A DNA stretch of 64,000 bases from Pseudomonas putida (GCF_028682455.1 NZ_JANHLD010000001.1:1364001-1428000), one strand, 5' to 3'. Positions 1 through 9,933 are shown, counted from the stretch's first letter. A program made the numbers and translations. The notes: generated by a model from the sequence alone, not told the origin.

Positions 1-71
1 CGTTCCTCGGTGACGGTAATACCCAGACGCCGGAATCGAAGTCGTTCTTGGTCAACGTGGAGAAAATCTGA
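1..71 (+). CDS. fdoG: Formate dehydrogenase-O alpha subunit, C-terminal end only
   Basis: Only the last 22 codons or so are inside the window, read in frame 3 and ending ...SFLVNVEKI at a TGA that overlaps the ATG of the beta subunit (TGATG). The assignment comes from the four-base coupling to fdoH and the operon order. The catalytic molybdenum/selenocysteine centre lies upstream, outside the window. The downstream selA-selB-tRNA-Sec set suggests that this subunit is a selenoprotein, which cannot be checked here. Confidence 0.75.
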   Translation, partial: FLGDGNTQTPESKSFLVNVEKI

Positions 72-1021
72 TGGCCAGCCAAGACATCATTGCCCGTTCG
101 GCCACCACCACACCGCCGCCGTCGATCCGCCAGCAGGAGGAAGTGGCCAAGCTGATCGACACCACCAAGTGCATCGGCTGCAAGGCCTGCCAGGTGGCGT
201 GCTCGGAGTGGAACGAGCTGCGCGACGAGGTAGGTCACAGCTATGGCACCTACGACAACCCCCACGACCTGAGCGCTGAAACCTGGACCTTGATGCGCTT
301 CACCGAGCATGAAAACACCGACGGTAACCTGGAGTGGTTGATCCGCAAGGATGGCTGCATGCACTGCGCCGATCCTGGCTGCCTGAAGGCCTGTCCCAGC
401 CCTGGGGCAATCATCAAGCACGCCAATGGCATCGTCGATTTCAACCAGGACCATTGCATCGGTTGCGGCTACTGCATCACCGGCTGCCCGTTCAACATCC
501 CGCGGATTTCGCAGAAGGACCACAAGGCCTACAAGTGCACCTTGTGCTCCGACCGCGTTGCGGTGGGGCTAGAGCCTGCGTGCGTGAAAACCTGCCCGAC
601 CGGGGCGATCGTGTTCGGCAGCAAGGAAGACATGAAGGAGCATGCTGCCGAGCGTATCGTTGACCTCAAATCGCGTGGTTTCGACAACGCCGGTCTGTAC
701 GACCCCGATGGAGTCGGCGGCACCCATGTGATGTACGTGCTGCACCACGCCGACTCACCGAAATTGTACGCCGGTTTGCCGGACCAGCCGGTGATCAGCC
801 CGCTGGTGGGGCTGTGGAAGGGCGTGAGCAAGCCGCTGGCGCTTCTGGCGATGGGGGCGGCGGTGCTGGCCGGGTTCTTCCACTATGTACGGATCGGTCC
901 ACAGCGGGTGGAGGAGGATGAACACCCAGCCCCGCCGGATACCAGCGTGCATGTGGTCGATCCGGCGGTCCATGTGTTTGACCCGGGCCAGCCAGGTGCG
1001 CAAGGGGAGGAGCGACCATGA
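71..1021 (+). CDS. fdoH: Formate dehydrogenase-O beta (iron-sulfur) subunit
   Basis: This 316-aa electron-transfer subunit carries electrons from the formate-oxidising alpha subunit to the membrane cytochrome b. Four ferredoxin-type cysteine clusters are visible: [11 protein letters not shown] near residue 34, the CMHCADPGC region near 96, [11 protein letters not shown] near 136 and CTLCSDR with a later CVKTC near 158-175. A single C-terminal membrane anchor ([16 protein letters not shown], about residue 255-275) is typical of FdnH/FdoH. The start ATG overlaps the alpha stop and the stop overlaps the gamma start (ATGA), so the three subunits are translationally coupled. Confidence 0.95.
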   Translation: MASQDIIARSATTTPPPSIRQQEEVAKLIDTTKCIGCKACQVACSEWNELRDEVGHSYGTYDNPHDLSAETWTLMRFTEHENTDGNLEWLIRKDGCMHCADPGCLKACPSPGAIIKHANGIVDFNQDHCIGCGYCITGCPFNIPRISQKDHKAYKCTLCSDRVAVGLEPACVKTCPTGAIVFGSKEDMKEHAAERIVDLKSRGFDNAGLYDPDGVGGTHVMYVLHHADSPKLYAGLPDQPVISPLVGLWKGVSKPLALLAMGAAVLAGFFHYVRIGPQRVEEDEHPAPPDTSVHVVDPAVHVFDPGQPGAQGEERP

Positions 1022-1671
1022 ACGACAAACCCATCCTGCGCTACAACGCCAACGAACGGACCAATCACTGGATCGTGGCGATCCTGTTCATCTTTGCCGG
1101 GTTGTCGGGGCTGGCGCTGTTTCATCCGGCGTTGTTCTGGCTCAGTCACTTGTTCGGCGGCGGGCCCTGGACGCGAATCCTGCACCCGTTCCTGGGTGTG
1201 GCCATGTTCGTGTTTTTCCTCGGCCTGGTGTTTCGCTTCTGGCGCGCCAACTTCATCAGCGGCAACGACCGCTTGTGGTTGCGGCGCATTGACCGGGTGA
1301 TGCGTAACGAAGAGGAGGGTGTGCCGCCAATCGGCAAGTACAACCCGGGGCAGAAGCTGCTGTTCTGGACCTTGCTGATCTGCATGTTGATTCTGTTGTT
1401 GAGCGGTATCGTGATCTGGCGCGCCTGGTTCAGCCAGTACTTCGATATCGGTGCGATTCGTCTGGCGACCCTGCTGCATGCACTGGCGGCGTTCGTGCTG
1501 GTGCTGAGCATCATCGTGCATATCTATGCCGGGATCTGGATCAAGGGTTCGGTCAGCGCGATGTTGCATGGTTGGGTCAGCCGTGCCTGGGCGAAAAAAC
1601 ACCATGAACTCTGGTATCGGGAAGTGACCCGCGAGGATCCGCCGGGCCCGCGGACCAGCAAAAAAGGATGA
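1018..1671 (+). CDS. fdoI: Formate dehydrogenase-O gamma subunit (cytochrome b556)
   Basis: This 217-aa membrane protein has four hydrophobic segments (about residues 18-38, 55-78, 113-135 and 150-175), matching the FdnI/FdoI di-haem cytochrome b that passes electrons to quinone. Candidate haem ligands include the His in NERTNHW near residue 17 and those in [14 protein letters not shown] and IIVHIYAG. It overlaps fdoH by four bases and is followed after 4 bp by fdhE. Length and topology agree with the family. Confidence 0.93.
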   Translation: MNDKPILRYNANERTNHWIVAILFIFAGLSGLALFHPALFWLSHLFGGGPWTRILHPFLGVAMFVFFLGLVFRFWRANFISGNDRLWLRRIDRVMRNEEEGVPPIGKYNPGQKLLFWTLLICMLILLLSGIVIWRAWFSQYFDIGAIRLATLLHALAAFVLVLSIIVHIYAGIWIKGSVSAMLHGWVSRAWAKKHHELWYREVTREDPPGPRTSKKG

Positions 1672-1675
1672 CCTC

Positions 1676-2602
1676 TTGAGCACTATTCTGGAACCTGGGC
1701 AAATCGAAGCGGCGGCCAGCGCGCCGCCGTTTCTCTACCTGCCCCCCGCAAACCTGTTCGCGTTGCGCGCCGAGCGCCTGGAGGCCCTGGCCCAGGGCAA
1801 TGCGCTGGGCGACTACCTGCAGCTGATCGCCAGCCTTTGCCGCGTTCAGCAAGGCCTGCTCGACGATCCCCCGTTGCCGGCACCGGAACACAGCGAACGC
1901 CAGCGCTTATGCCTGGAGCACGGCCTGCCGCCGCTGGCAGCCGACAGCCTGGTTCGCGAAGGACATTGGCTGGCGTATCTGAGCGCCTTGCTCGAACGCT
2001 ACCCCATGCCGGCGGCCGCCGAATTGGCGGCTGCCGTCAACAGCCTGCGCGACGCCCGTGACGAGCAACGCAAACTCTGGGGTATCGCCTTGCTGACAGG
2101 ACAGTACAGCGTTGTTCCGCCAGCACTGGTGCCGTTTCTTGGCGCGGCACTGCAAGCGGCCTGGAGCCACTGGCTGTTGAACCTGCCAGGCGCCGAGCTC
2201 AAGGCGGGCGACAGCCTCTGCCAGTGCCCGGGCTGTGGCTCGCCGGCCATGGCCGGGGTCATCCGCCACCGGGGCAAGCACAATGGGCTTCGCTACCTGG
2301 TGTGTTCGCTCTGTGCCTGCGAGTGGCATGTGGTGCGGGTCAAGTGCGTGTATTGCGAGCAGAGCAAGGGGCTGGAGTACTTCAACCTGGAGGATGATCG
2401 CTACGCTGCCGGCAAGGCGCCCTTGCGTGCCGAGTGTTGTCCAGGCTGCAAGTGCTACCTCAAGCAGATCTACCTGGAGAACGACGCCGGGGCAGAAGCG
2501 TTGTCGGCGGACCTCGCCAGCCTGGCCCTGGACATACGCCTGGACGAGGAGGGTTATCAACGCATGGCTCCGAACCTGATGCTGGCGCCAGGAGGGGAGT
2601 GA
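1676..2602 (+). CDS. fdhE: FdhE, formate dehydrogenase maturation factor
   Basis: This 308-aa cytoplasmic accessory protein is needed for activity of respiratory formate dehydrogenases. Four CXXC pairs in the C-terminal half (CQCPGCG, CSLCACEW, CVYCEQ and CCPGCKCYL, about residues 183-265) are the rubredoxin-like iron-binding motifs of FdhE. The start appears to be TTG at 1676, four bases after the fdoI stop; the reading frame from there gives a normal FdhE length. A REP pair follows the gene. Confidence 0.93.
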   Translation: MSTILEPGQIEAAASAPPFLYLPPANLFALRAERLEALAQGNALGDYLQLIASLCRVQQGLLDDPPLPAPEHSERQRLCLEHGLPPLAADSLVREGHWLAYLSALLERYPMPAAAELAAAVNSLRDARDEQRKLWGIALLTGQYSVVPPALVPFLGAALQAAWSHWLLNLPGAELKAGDSLCQCPGCGSPAMAGVIRHRGKHNGLRYLVCSLCACEWHVVRVKCVYCEQSKGLEYFNLEDDRYAAGKAPLRAECCPGCKCYLKQIYLENDAGAEALSADLASLALDIRLDEEGYQRMAPNLMLAPGGE

Positions 2603-2619
2603 GGCCAGCGTCTACACTC

Positions 2620-2668
2620 ATCGCGGGGCAAGCCCGTTCCAGCGGTATGGGCGGGCTTGCCCCGCGAT
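2620..2668. repeat. REP inverted pair between fdhE and selA
   Basis: An ATCGCGGGGCAAGCCCG arm is followed by a short spacer and the inverse CGGGCTTGCCCCGCGAT. This is the REP palindrome family found at five other full or near-full sites in the window. It fills most of the fdhE-selA gap and could stabilise or terminate the fdhE transcript. Confidence 0.9.
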
Positions 2669-2712
2669 AGCCGCTCCCCAGCCAAAGAAAATTGTTGAAG
2701 GTAGTCCCCCGA

Positions 2713-4143
2713 ATGCCCTCCAATCTTGCCAAGCTTCCCGCCCGCTTACCCTCCATCGACACCTTGCTACGCCACCCCGCCTGCCAGCCTCTGCTGGATC
2801 GCTACGGCCGCGATGCCGTGCTGGCTACACTTCGCCAACTGCTCGATGACCTGCGTGAGCCCGCCCGGCAGGGGCAGCTGGAAGCCGCCGAGCTGGCCAT
2901 GCCGGTGCTGGCAGGACGTGCCGGCGAACGCCTGGCCACCCAGCACCGCAGCCAGGTGCGCAGGGTGTTCAACCTTACCGGTACGGTCTTGCACACCAAC
3001 CTGGGCCGGGCGCTGCTGCCCGATGAAGCCATCGAGGCCGTGCGGATGGCCGCGCGTTATCCGCTGAACCTCGAGTTCGACCTGAACACCGGCAAGCGGG
3101 GCGACCGCGACGATCTCATCGAGGGCCTGATTCGCGAAATGACCGGCGCCGAGGCCGTCACTGTGGTCAACAACAACGCGGCAGCCGTACTGCTGGCGCT
3201 CAACAGCCTGGGCGCCCGCAAGGAGGGCATCATTTCTCGCGGGGAGCTGATCGAGATCGGTGGCGCCTTCCGCATTCCCGACATCATGGCCCGGGCCGGG
3301 GTAAAGCTGCACGAGGTCGGTACCACCAACCGCACCCATGCCCGTGACTATGAAGCGGCCATTGGCCCACGCAGCGGCCTGTTGATGCGGGTGCACTGCA
3401 GCAACTACAGCATCCAGGGTTTTACCACCCAGGTGCCGACCGCCACGCTTGCCCAGTTGGCTCATCAGCACGAATTGCCGTTGCTCGAAGACCTGGGCAG
3501 TGGCAGCCTGCTCGACCTGACCCGTTGGGGATTGCCTGCCGAACCCACGGTTCGCCAGGCCCTGGCCGACGGGGCGGATATCGTCACCTTCAGCGGTGAC
3601 AAACTGCTCGGTGGGCCCCAGGCCGGGATCATCGTGGGCAGCAAGGCACTGATCGCCCGCATCAAGAAGAACCCGCTCAAGCGTGCCCTGCGCGTCGACA
3701 AGATGACCCTGGCTGCCCTGGAGGCGGTGCTGGGCTTGTACCGCAACCCTGATCTATTGGCCCAACGACTGCCCAGCCTGCGCTTGCTGACACGTCCCCA
3801 GAACGAAATCCTCGCCCAGGCCGAGCGCCTGGCGCCGGTGCTGGCGCAGCAGCTGGGCGAGCAATGGCAGGTCATGGCTGTGCCGGCCCTGAGCATGATC
3901 GGTAGCGGCAGCCAGCCGGTCGCACGCCTGCCCAGCGCCGCCCTGTGCCTGCGCCCGCAGGTGTCCAGGCGCTTGCGCGGTCGTTGCCTGCAGGGCCTGG
4001 AGCAAGCCCTGCGCCTGCTGTCGATCCCGGTGCTCGGACGCATCGATGACGATGCGCTGTGGCTCGACCTGCGCCAGCTCGACGATGAGGCGGGTTGGCT
4101 GGCGCAGTTGCCCACGTTGCAATGGTCGGAGGTCTGCGGGTGA
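2713..4143 (+). CDS. selA: L-seryl-tRNA(Sec) selenium transferase SelA
   Basis: SelA is a PLP-dependent enzyme that converts Ser-tRNA(Sec) to Sec-tRNA(Sec) using selenophosphate. The 476-aa product starting at ATG 2713 opens [21 protein letters not shown], the usual SelA N-terminus; an upstream in-frame TTG (2692) would add seven residues. The core has [16 protein letters not shown], the [12 protein letters not shown] substrate region and the PLP-lysine motif [14 protein letters not shown] (nt about 3588-3630). Its stop overlaps the selB start by 4 bp. Confidence 0.96.
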   Translation: MPSNLAKLPARLPSIDTLLRHPACQPLLDRYGRDAVLATLRQLLDDLREPARQGQLEAAELAMPVLAGRAGERLATQHRSQVRRVFNLTGTVLHTNLGRALLPDEAIEAVRMAARYPLNLEFDLNTGKRGDRDDLIEGLIREMTGAEAVTVVNNNAAAVLLALNSLGARKEGIISRGELIEIGGAFRIPDIMARAGVKLHEVGTTNRTHARDYEAAIGPRSGLLMRVHCSNYSIQGFTTQVPTATLAQLAHQHELPLLEDLGSGSLLDLTRWGLPAEPTVRQALADGADIVTFSGDKLLGGPQAGIIVGSKALIARIKKNPLKRALRVDKMTLAALEAVLGLYRNPDLLAQRLPSLRLLTRPQNEILAQAERLAPVLAQQLGEQWQVMAVPALSMIGSGSQPVARLPSAALCLRPQVSRRLRGRCLQGLEQALRLLSIPVLGRIDDDALWLDLRQLDDEAGWLAQLPTLQWSEVCG

Positions 4144-6059
4144 TCGTGGGTACCGCCGGGCACATCGACCACGGCAAGACATCCTTGCTCGAAGCCCTGA
4201 CCGGGGAGGCAGGCGACCACCGTCGAGAAGAGCGCGAGCGGGGCATGACCATCGACCTGGGCTACCGCTACGCGTCGCTCGAGCCCGGGGCACCGTTGAC
4301 CGGCTTTATCGATGTGCCGGGCCATGAGCGATTTATCCACAACATGCTGGCGGGCGCCCAAGGCATCGACCTGGTGCTGCTGGTGGTGGCCGCCGATGAC
4401 GGCGTGATGCCGCAGACACGCGAGCACCTGGCCATTGTCGAGCTGCTGGGCATACCCAGGGCGCTGGTCGCGATCAGCAAGTGCGACCGGGTCGAGCCGC
4501 AGCGGGTCAAGGAGGTCCAGGCGCAAGTCGCTGTCCTGCTCGCAGCCGGGCCGTATGCGGGTGCTGCACAGTTTGCGTTGTCCAGCGTGACCGGTGATGG
4601 CGTCGATGCCTTGCGTCTGGCGTTGCTCAGGGCCCAGGGAGAGGTACGTGAGCGCGGTCGACGGGGCGGTTTTCGCTTGGCCATCGACCGCGCTTTTGCC
4701 GTGTCCGGGGCTGGCATCGTAGTCACCGGCACGGCGCTGGCGGGCCAGGTGCAATTGGGCGATACCCTGGCGCTGGGCAAGGCCGGCAAACCGGTTCGGG
4801 TTCGTGGGCTGCATGCCCAGAACCAGGCGGTGAGCGAGGCCTGGGCCGGGCAACGGGTGGCGCTCAACATCAGCGCCGAACGCCTGGAACTCGAGCATAT
4901 CCACCGGGGTGACTGGTTGCTTGCACAATGGCTGCACGGGCCGACCCAGCGGGTGGACATCGAGATGCAGTTGCTACCCGGTGAAATCCGCAACTTCACG
5001 CACTTCAGCCCGGTGCATGTGCACCTGGGCACCCAGGACGTCACGGCCCGGGTAGCCCTGTTGCAAGGCGAACTGTTGCTGCCCGGTGGGCGCATGTTTG
5101 CCCAGTTGCAGCTCAATGCACCATTGCAGGCGGTGCATGGTGATCGCCTGGTGCTGCGCGACCACAGTGCACAACGTACCCTTGGCGGTGGCAAGGTGCT
5201 TGACCCCTTCGCCCCGGCGCGCCAGCGTCGTAGCGAGGCACGCCTGGCGCAGTTGCAGGCGCTGGCTGGCGTCGATGGCCTGGAGCAGGCCTTGCCGGCG
5301 CTGCTTGCCAACGACGAGACAGGGCTTGACCCGCAGCACCTGGAACGGCAGTTCAACCGCCTGCGCAGTAGCTGGAAATTGCCGGCGCAGGTGCAGGTCA
5401 TCGCCACCCGCCAGGGGCCGTTGCTGTTCACCACGGTGCGCTGGCAATGCCTAAAGCGCACGGTACTGGAACAACTGGCGCGGTTTCATGAGCAGGAGCC
5501 GGACCAGCTCGGCCCTGACCGTGATCGTCTACGCCGCTTTGCCGCACTCCCCTTGGAGCGTCCGGCCTTCATCAGCCTGCTCGACGAATTGCTCGCCAGT
5601 GGGTCAATGGTCGGCAACGGGCCCTGGCTGCACCTGCCCGAGCACCAGGTGCGCCTGAGCGACACCGACACGGCACTGTGGCAACAGCTGCAGCCGCTGC
5701 TCGAGCAGGGCCAATTCAACCCACCCTGGGTGCGGGACCTGGCCAAGGCCGTGTCGGTGGATGAGGCCGAGGTTCGTTTATTGCTGCGAAAACTGGCGCG
5801 TTTGGGGCAGGTGCACCAGGTGGTGCGCGATCTGTTCTATCCTGAGGCCACTATCCGACAAATGGCGTCTATGCTCTTGCAGCTGGCCAGCGACGATCCG
5901 GTAGTGCAGGTGACGGCCTTTCGTGATGTGCTGGGAATCGGCCGCAAACGCAGCATTCAGGTGCTGGAGTACTTTGATCGTATCGGCCTGACGCGGCGGA
6001 TGGGTGATCGGCGTCAGATTCGTGCAGACAACGCCCTGGCACAATCGCCAGGGCCCTGA
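4140..6059 (+). CDS. selB: Selenocysteine-specific elongation factor SelB
   Basis: SelB is the GTPase that delivers Sec-tRNA(Sec) to UGA codons followed by a SECIS hairpin. The GTG start at 4140 overlaps the selA stop and places the P-loop motif [13 protein letters not shown] at the very N-terminus, as in E. coli. Switch and G motifs follow: DVPGHE (about residue 56-61) and SKCD (about 113-116). EF-Tu-like beta-barrels come next, then C-terminal winged helices (about residues 380-639) that bind the SECIS element. The 639-aa length fits the family. Confidence 0.96.
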   Translation: MIVGTAGHIDHGKTSLLEALTGEAGDHRREERERGMTIDLGYRYASLEPGAPLTGFIDVPGHERFIHNMLAGAQGIDLVLLVVAADDGVMPQTREHLAIVELLGIPRALVAISKCDRVEPQRVKEVQAQVAVLLAAGPYAGAAQFALSSVTGDGVDALRLALLRAQGEVRERGRRGGFRLAIDRAFAVSGAGIVVTGTALAGQVQLGDTLALGKAGKPVRVRGLHAQNQAVSEAWAGQRVALNISAERLELEHIHRGDWLLAQWLHGPTQRVDIEMQLLPGEIRNFTHFSPVHVHLGTQDVTARVALLQGELLLPGGRMFAQLQLNAPLQAVHGDRLVLRDHSAQRTLGGGKVLDPFAPARQRRSEARLAQLQALAGVDGLEQALPALLANDETGLDPQHLERQFNRLRSSWKLPAQVQVIATRQGPLLFTTVRWQCLKRTVLEQLARFHEQEPDQLGPDRDRLRRFAALPLERPAFISLLDELLASGSMVGNGPWLHLPEHQVRLSDTDTALWQQLQPLLEQGQFNPPWVRDLAKAVSVDEAEVRLLLRKLARLGQVHQVVRDLFYPEATIRQMASMLLQLASDDPVVQVTAFRDVLGIGRKRSIQVLEYFDRIGLTRRMGDRRQIRADNALAQSPGP

Positions 6060-6065
6060 GTTCAA

Positions 6066-6161
6066 GGAAGGCAATCGCGCCCGGTGGCGCGGCCGGGCTT
6101 CAAACCCGGTTGGGGACGGCAACCGTTCCCGGGCAGGTTCGACTCCCGCTGCCTTCCGCCA
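6066..6161 (+). tRNA. selC: tRNA-Sec (anticodon UCA)
   Basis: This 96-nt tRNA has an eight-base acceptor stem (GGAAGGCA... with ...TGCCTTCC), discriminator G and encoded CCA (6159-6161). The anticodon stem CCGGG/CCCGG (6093-6097/6105-6109) encloses CTTCAAA, giving anticodon TCA at 6100-6102. The long variable arm (about 6110-6132) and GGTTCGACTCC T-loop region are typical of bacterial selenocysteine tRNA. It starts 7 bp after selB, completing a selA-selB-selC unit. Confidence 0.97.
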
Positions 6162-6193
6162 TATTCCCCTGAGCATCCGCCTGAATCGAGTGA

Positions 6194-7039
6194 TCACCTT
6201 CCGTCGAGGACGAACTCTGCGACCGTTTGTGCCACCTGATCCGCCACCCCAGGCGTTTCACGCAAGTGGGCGGCGATGCCGTGATCGCAGTCCGAAAGCA
6301 ACAAACACTCCAGGTGCGGCGGAGGTACCGAGGCGAGCAACGCGCGGGTGACCTCTTCGGGGATGGGGCTGTAGCGCTGGGCGCCCGCCAGCCAGAGCGT
6401 ACCGGCCGACGTGCCGGCACCTTGCCCGTAGGCTTGGGAATTAAGCCCGTCGAACTCGCCCATCACCAACAACACACGGCCGGGAAACTTGCGCAGGAAC
6501 TCGAAGCTGTCGCAGTCCAGAAAGCCGTAGGGCTTGCTGATCGCTGCCTTGAAGGCCGGCCCGAAGGGGGCATCGTGAGCGTTGTCCGGATACACGGCAG
6601 GACAGATGAGAATCAACTTGTCCACAGCCGGCTGCCGGGCCGCCAGTTTCAGGGCAATTGACGCGCCCAGGCTGTGGCCGACCAGGGTCCGGCAGCGCGG
6701 TGCGATGTGCCGCTGAAAGCGCAAGGCTTCTTCACGGTTGGTGGTGAGCGAAGGCGCGATCGCACCTGGTTCGCTGGCAAGGCTGTGTCCCGACAGATTG
6801 GCCGTCAGCGAGCCAATGCCCAGCGCCTGCAGCCTATAGAGCAGGGGGTTGAGACGGGTGAAGTCCGAGCGAGCCCCGCCCACCACGAACAAGGGCGGCG
6901 CCCGTTCCGCGTCGGGCACCAGCAGCCGGGCCTGCTGTTGATAAGTGTCGAAGGTTTCGGTGATGAAGTGTTCTACTCCGGGGCTGGGTTCATCGTATTG
7001 CCAGGTGGAGCGTATGGTTGACATCGTGTCGAGTTGCAT
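6194..7039 (-). CDS. Alpha/beta-hydrolase fold protein
   Basis: The 281-aa product has the alpha/beta-hydrolase nucleophile elbow GHSLGA (about residue 120) and a late His in DCDHGIAAH that could be the catalytic base; Asp candidates lie in GEFDGL. No signal peptide is seen, so it is probably cytoplasmic. Substrate is not predictable; esterase, thioesterase or lysophospholipase are all possible. Start choice is uncertain: GTG 7045, ATG 7039 (preferred, with AGGCGG just upstream) or ATG 7024. It converges on the tRNA-Sec gene. Confidence 0.7.
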   Translation of the reverse strand: MQLDTMSTIRSTWQYDEPSPGVEHFITETFDTYQQQARLLVPDAERAPPLFVVGGARSDFTRLNPLLYRLQALGIGSLTANLSGHSLASEPGAIAPSLTTNREEALRFQRHIAPRCRTLVGHSLGASIALKLAARQPAVDKLILICPAVYPDNAHDAPFGPAFKAAISKPYGFLDCDSFEFLRKFPGRVLLVMGEFDGLNSQAYGQGAGTSAGTLWLAGAQRYSPIPEEVTRALLASVPPPHLECLLLSDCDHGIAAHLRETPGVADQVAQTVAEFVLDGR

Positions 7040-7258
7040 GGGCACCGCCTAGTTGACCTGAAGATGCAGCCATTCACCCCCGCAGGTTGCCGGCAGGGAA
7101 CGATGGCCTGATCAGTCTAGGACCGAAATGCACCGCATACCGAATGCTTGATCTTTATCCACAACGCAGCGCCGTGACGGGCCAGCGTTAGACTTTCCCT
7201 GCCGGAAAACGCAAAATGTGCCATTCACCTCATTTATCTGATCGGACCTGCTGACTCT

Positions 7259-8143
7259 ATGCGAATGCGCCTGATGCTGTTGGGTGGTGGAAATGCCCTC
7301 GGGCAAGCGCTGATTCGACTCGGGGCCGAGGAAGATATCGGCTTTCTGGCACCGCGCCCGCCCGACCAGGGCTGGGACCCGGCCAGCCTGACCCAGCTGC
7401 TGGACGACACACGCCCCGACGCCCTGGTGAACCTGGCCTACTACTTCGACTGGTTCCAGGCAGAGTCGGTCAGCGAACAGCGCCTGGCCCAGCAGGAGCG
7501 CTCGGTGGAACGCCTGGCCGAGCTGTGTCAGCACCACAACATCATTCTGGTGCAGCCATCGAGCTACCGGGTGTTCGATGGCTCGCGCGCCACCGCCTAC
7601 AGCGAAAAAGACGAACCGATACCCCTGGGCCAGCGTGGCCAGGCGCTGTGGCGGATCGAGCAGAGCGTGCGTGCGACCTGTCCGCAGCATGTGCTGCTGC
7701 GCTTCGGCTGGCTGCTCGACGAGAGTATCGATGGTGTGCTCGGGCGCTTCCTGACTCGCGCCGAGCAGCCCCAGGAGCTGCTGTTGGCCGACGACCGTCG
7801 CGGCAACCCGACCCCGGTGGACGACGCTGCGCGGGTGATCCTTTCGGTGCTCAAGCAGCTCGATTGTGCCGCGCCGCTGTGGGGCACCTACCATTACGCC
7901 GGCAACGAGGCCACCACGCCGCTGGCGCTGGGGCAGGCAATCCTCAGCGAGGCGTCGTTGCTGCACAAGCTGGCCGTCACCGAGCCGACCGCGCAGGCCC
8001 ATGCCGCGCGCCCCGATGCCAGCGAAGAACCGCAGCATGCAGTGCTGGCCTGCAAGAAAATCCTGCACACTTTCGGTATCAAGCCCCGCGCCTGGCGCGC
8101 CGGCTTGCCGCCCTTACTGGACCGTTTCTACCGTCATGGCTGA
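7259..8143 (+). CDS. RmlD-like sugar nucleotide-binding reductase
   Basis: This 294-aa Rossmann-fold protein begins MRMRLMLLGGGNALGQAL, a slightly unusual NAD(P)-binding glycine pattern. It has the RmlD-family VQPSSYRVFDG segment (normally S-T-D-Y-V-F-D-G) near residue 100. The usual catalytic YxxxK is not obvious, so activity as a dTDP-4-dehydrorhamnose reductase is doubtful. It overlaps the next epimerase gene by 8 bp and probably acts with it on surface-polysaccharide sugars. Confidence 0.75.
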   Translation: MRMRLMLLGGGNALGQALIRLGAEEDIGFLAPRPPDQGWDPASLTQLLDDTRPDALVNLAYYFDWFQAESVSEQRLAQQERSVERLAELCQHHNIILVQPSSYRVFDGSRATAYSEKDEPIPLGQRGQALWRIEQSVRATCPQHVLLRFGWLLDESIDGVLGRFLTRAEQPQELLLADDRRGNPTPVDDAARVILSVLKQLDCAAPLWGTYHYAGNEATTPLALGQAILSEASLLHKLAVTEPTAQAHAARPDASEEPQHAVLACKKILHTFGIKPRAWRAGLPPLLDRFYRHG

Positions 8144-9065
8144 TGCCCCCATTCTGATCACCGGTGGCGCCGGTTTTATCGGCTCCCACCTGAGCGACGC
8201 GTTGCTGGAAAAAGGTTACGCGGTGCGAATCCTCGATGATCTGTCCACCGGCAAGCCGGCCAACCTGCAAATGGATCACTCCCAGCTTGAGCTGATCGAA
8301 GGCGATGTGGCCGATGCCGAACTGGTCAAGCGCGTGGCGGCGGGTTGCCAGGCAGTGGTTCACCTGGCGGCGGTGGCATCGGTGCAAGCCTCGGTCGATG
8401 ACCCGGTCAAAACCCACCAGAGCAATTTCATTGGCACCCTGAATGTCTGCGAGGCCATGCGCATCAATGGCATCAAGCGGGTGCTGTTTGCCTCCAGTGC
8501 AGCCGTGTATGGCAACAATGGCGAAGGCCTGGCGATTGATGAAGACACGCCCAAGGCCCCGCTGACGCCCTATGCCGTCGACAAGCTGGCCAGCGAGCAA
8601 TACCTGGACTTCTACCGCCGCCAGCATGGCCTGGAGCCGGTGGTGTTTCGCTTTTTCAACATCTTCGGTCCACGCCAGGATCCGTCTTCACCGTACTCGG
8701 GGGTGATCAGCATCTTCTGCGAGCGCGCCCTGGGCGGGCAGCCGATCACCCTGTTCGGAGATGGCGAGCAGACCCGCGACTTTGTCTATGTCGGTGACCT
8801 GGTCAACGTGATGGTCCAGGCGCTGGAACTGGCGCAGGTCGAAGAAGGGGCGGTGAATATCGGCCTGAGCCAGGCCACTTCGCTGAACCAACTGCTGGCA
8901 GCATTGAAGTCGGTACTGGGCGACCTGCCGGCGATCAGCCACGGGCCGGCGCGCTCGGGGGATATCCGTCATTCGCGGGCGAACAATCAGCGCCTGCTGG
9001 CGCGATTCGAGTTTGCCGAGCCGACACCCTTTGTCCAAGGGCTGGCGCGCTTGTTGGAGCGTTGA
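8136..9065 (+). CDS. NAD-dependent epimerase/dehydratase (UDP-glucose 4-epimerase type)
   Basis: This 309-aa extended short-chain dehydrogenase starts ADAPILITGGAGFIGSHL (NAD-binding GxxGxxG) and has SSAAVYG followed by catalytic TPYAVDKLASE (YxxxK, about residue 148-152). These are hallmarks of GalE/WbpP-like epimerases. ATG 8136 lies inside the end of the upstream gene, indicating coupling. The synteny with P. aeruginosa oprG neighbours suggests a conserved two-gene nucleotide-sugar unit. The exact sugar is unknown. Confidence 0.82.
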   Translation: MADAPILITGGAGFIGSHLSDALLEKGYAVRILDDLSTGKPANLQMDHSQLELIEGDVADAELVKRVAAGCQAVVHLAAVASVQASVDDPVKTHQSNFIGTLNVCEAMRINGIKRVLFASSAAVYGNNGEGLAIDEDTPKAPLTPYAVDKLASEQYLDFYRRQHGLEPVVFRFFNIFGPRQDPSSPYSGVISIFCERALGGQPITLFGDGEQTRDFVYVGDLVNVMVQALELAQVEEGAVNIGLSQATSLNQLLAALKSVLGDLPAISHGPARSGDIRHSRANNQRLLARFEFAEPTPFVQGLARLLER

Positions 9066-9069
9066 ATGC

Positions 9070-9124
9070 ATCGCGGGGCAAGCCCGCTCCTACCTGTCCG
9101 GTAGGAGCGGGCTTGCCCCGCGAT
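9070..9124. repeat. REP inverted pair
   Basis: Near-perfect inverted pair, with ATCGCGGGGCAAGCCCGC and its complement around a short loop. It sits in the 75-bp gap between the convergent epimerase gene and oprG, where it can act as a bidirectional terminator. Confidence 0.93.
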
Positions 9125-9140
9125 TTACATTAGCGCTGAC

Positions 9141-9824
9141 TCAGAACTTGTAACCCACACCCACCATATAGACCCACGGATCGACATCCACGTCGACCTT
9201 GGTCTTGCCCACGCCCAGGGCGCTCGGGCCGTCGATGCTGGCCTTGGTGTCGATGTCGATGTACCAGACCGCAGCGTTGACCAGGATGTTGTCGGTGATC
9301 ATGTAGTCCATGCCCAGTTGACCGGCCAGGCCAACCGAATCCTTGAGCTTCATGTTGCTGAAGCCCTGGGCCTTGCGGTTGCTGCTCAGGTCTTCGTCGA
9401 AGAACATGGTGTAGTTCAGACCGATACCGGCGTATGGCTGGAACTTGGAGGTTGGCTCCAGTGGGTAGTACTGCAGCGACAGGGTCGGTGGCAGTTGTTT
9501 GATGTCACCCAGCTTGCCGTCCAGGCCTGCGCCCAGGCCCTTGACGCCAACCGTGTGCTGGAACGGCGTGGCCGCCAGCAGCTCCAGGCCGATGTGGTCG
9601 GTCAGCATGTAGGCGAATGCCAGGCCCAGTTGGGTGTCGCTGTCCAGGGTTGCCTTGGTGCCGGACATCTTGGTGCCGTCGAGCTTGATATCACCGCTGT
9701 TCTCGTTGGGAGCGGTGGTGATGGCGCCGGCACGCAGGATGAAGTCGCCAGCCTGGTGGGCGTGGGCAACAGGGGCTGCGAGCGCCAGGGCAATGAGCGA
9801 GGCGCTGAGCAAGGACTTGTTCAT
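9141..9824 (-). CDS. oprG: OmpW-family outer membrane porin OprG
   Basis: The 227-aa precursor has a signal peptide (MNKSLLSASLIALALAAPVAHA) and an OmpW beta-barrel pattern ending in the outer-membrane signature VGVGYKF (terminal Phe). Start ATG 9824 follows an AGGAGCTTCC-like ribosome site; the upstream in-frame codons lie in the promoter. OmpW/OprG proteins are eight-stranded barrels for small hydrophobic or amino-acid solutes. In P. aeruginosa oprG also lies next to the PA4063-PA4066 zinc genes. An FNR/ANR box lies upstream (see 9890-9903). Confidence 0.9.
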   Translation of the reverse strand: MNKSLLSASLIALALAAPVAHAHQAGDFILRAGAITTAPNENSGDIKLDGTKMSGTKATLDSDTQLGLAFAYMLTDHIGLELLAATPFQHTVGVKGLGAGLDGKLGDIKQLPPTLSLQYYPLEPTSKFQPYAGIGLNYTMFFDEDLSSNRKAQGFSNMKLKDSVGLAGQLGMDYMITDNILVNAAVWYIDIDTKASIDGPSALGVGKTKVDVDVDPWVYMVGVGYKF

Positions 9825-9862
9825 GGAAGCTCCCAAAGGACGTTTAGAATTGAATGCGTCCA

Positions 9863-9868
9863 ATGGTA
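9863..9868 (-). promoter_or_regulatory. Probable -10 hexamer of oprG
   Basis: On the minus strand TACCAT lies 31 bp downstream (centre to centre) of the ANR-like palindrome at 9890-9903. This is the spacing expected for a class II ANR-activated promoter. No good -35 is needed or seen. The transcription start would fall near 9855. Confidence 0.5.
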
Positions 9869-9889
9869 AAGGCCCGCAGGAACGGCGAT

Positions 9890-9903
9890 TTGACGTAGCT
9901 CAA
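9890..9903 (-). promoter_or_regulatory. ANR/FNR box upstream of oprG
   Basis: TTGACGTAGCTCAA keeps both half-sites of the FNR/ANR consensus TTGA-N6-TCAA. Its centre is 31 bp from the candidate -10 element, giving the -41.5 position used for activation under low oxygen. oprG is known to be ANR-dependent in P. aeruginosa, so the site is expected. Confidence 0.75.
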
Positions 9904-9933
9904 TGAAAGCGTCAACGCCGTGCTACAGAGCAC

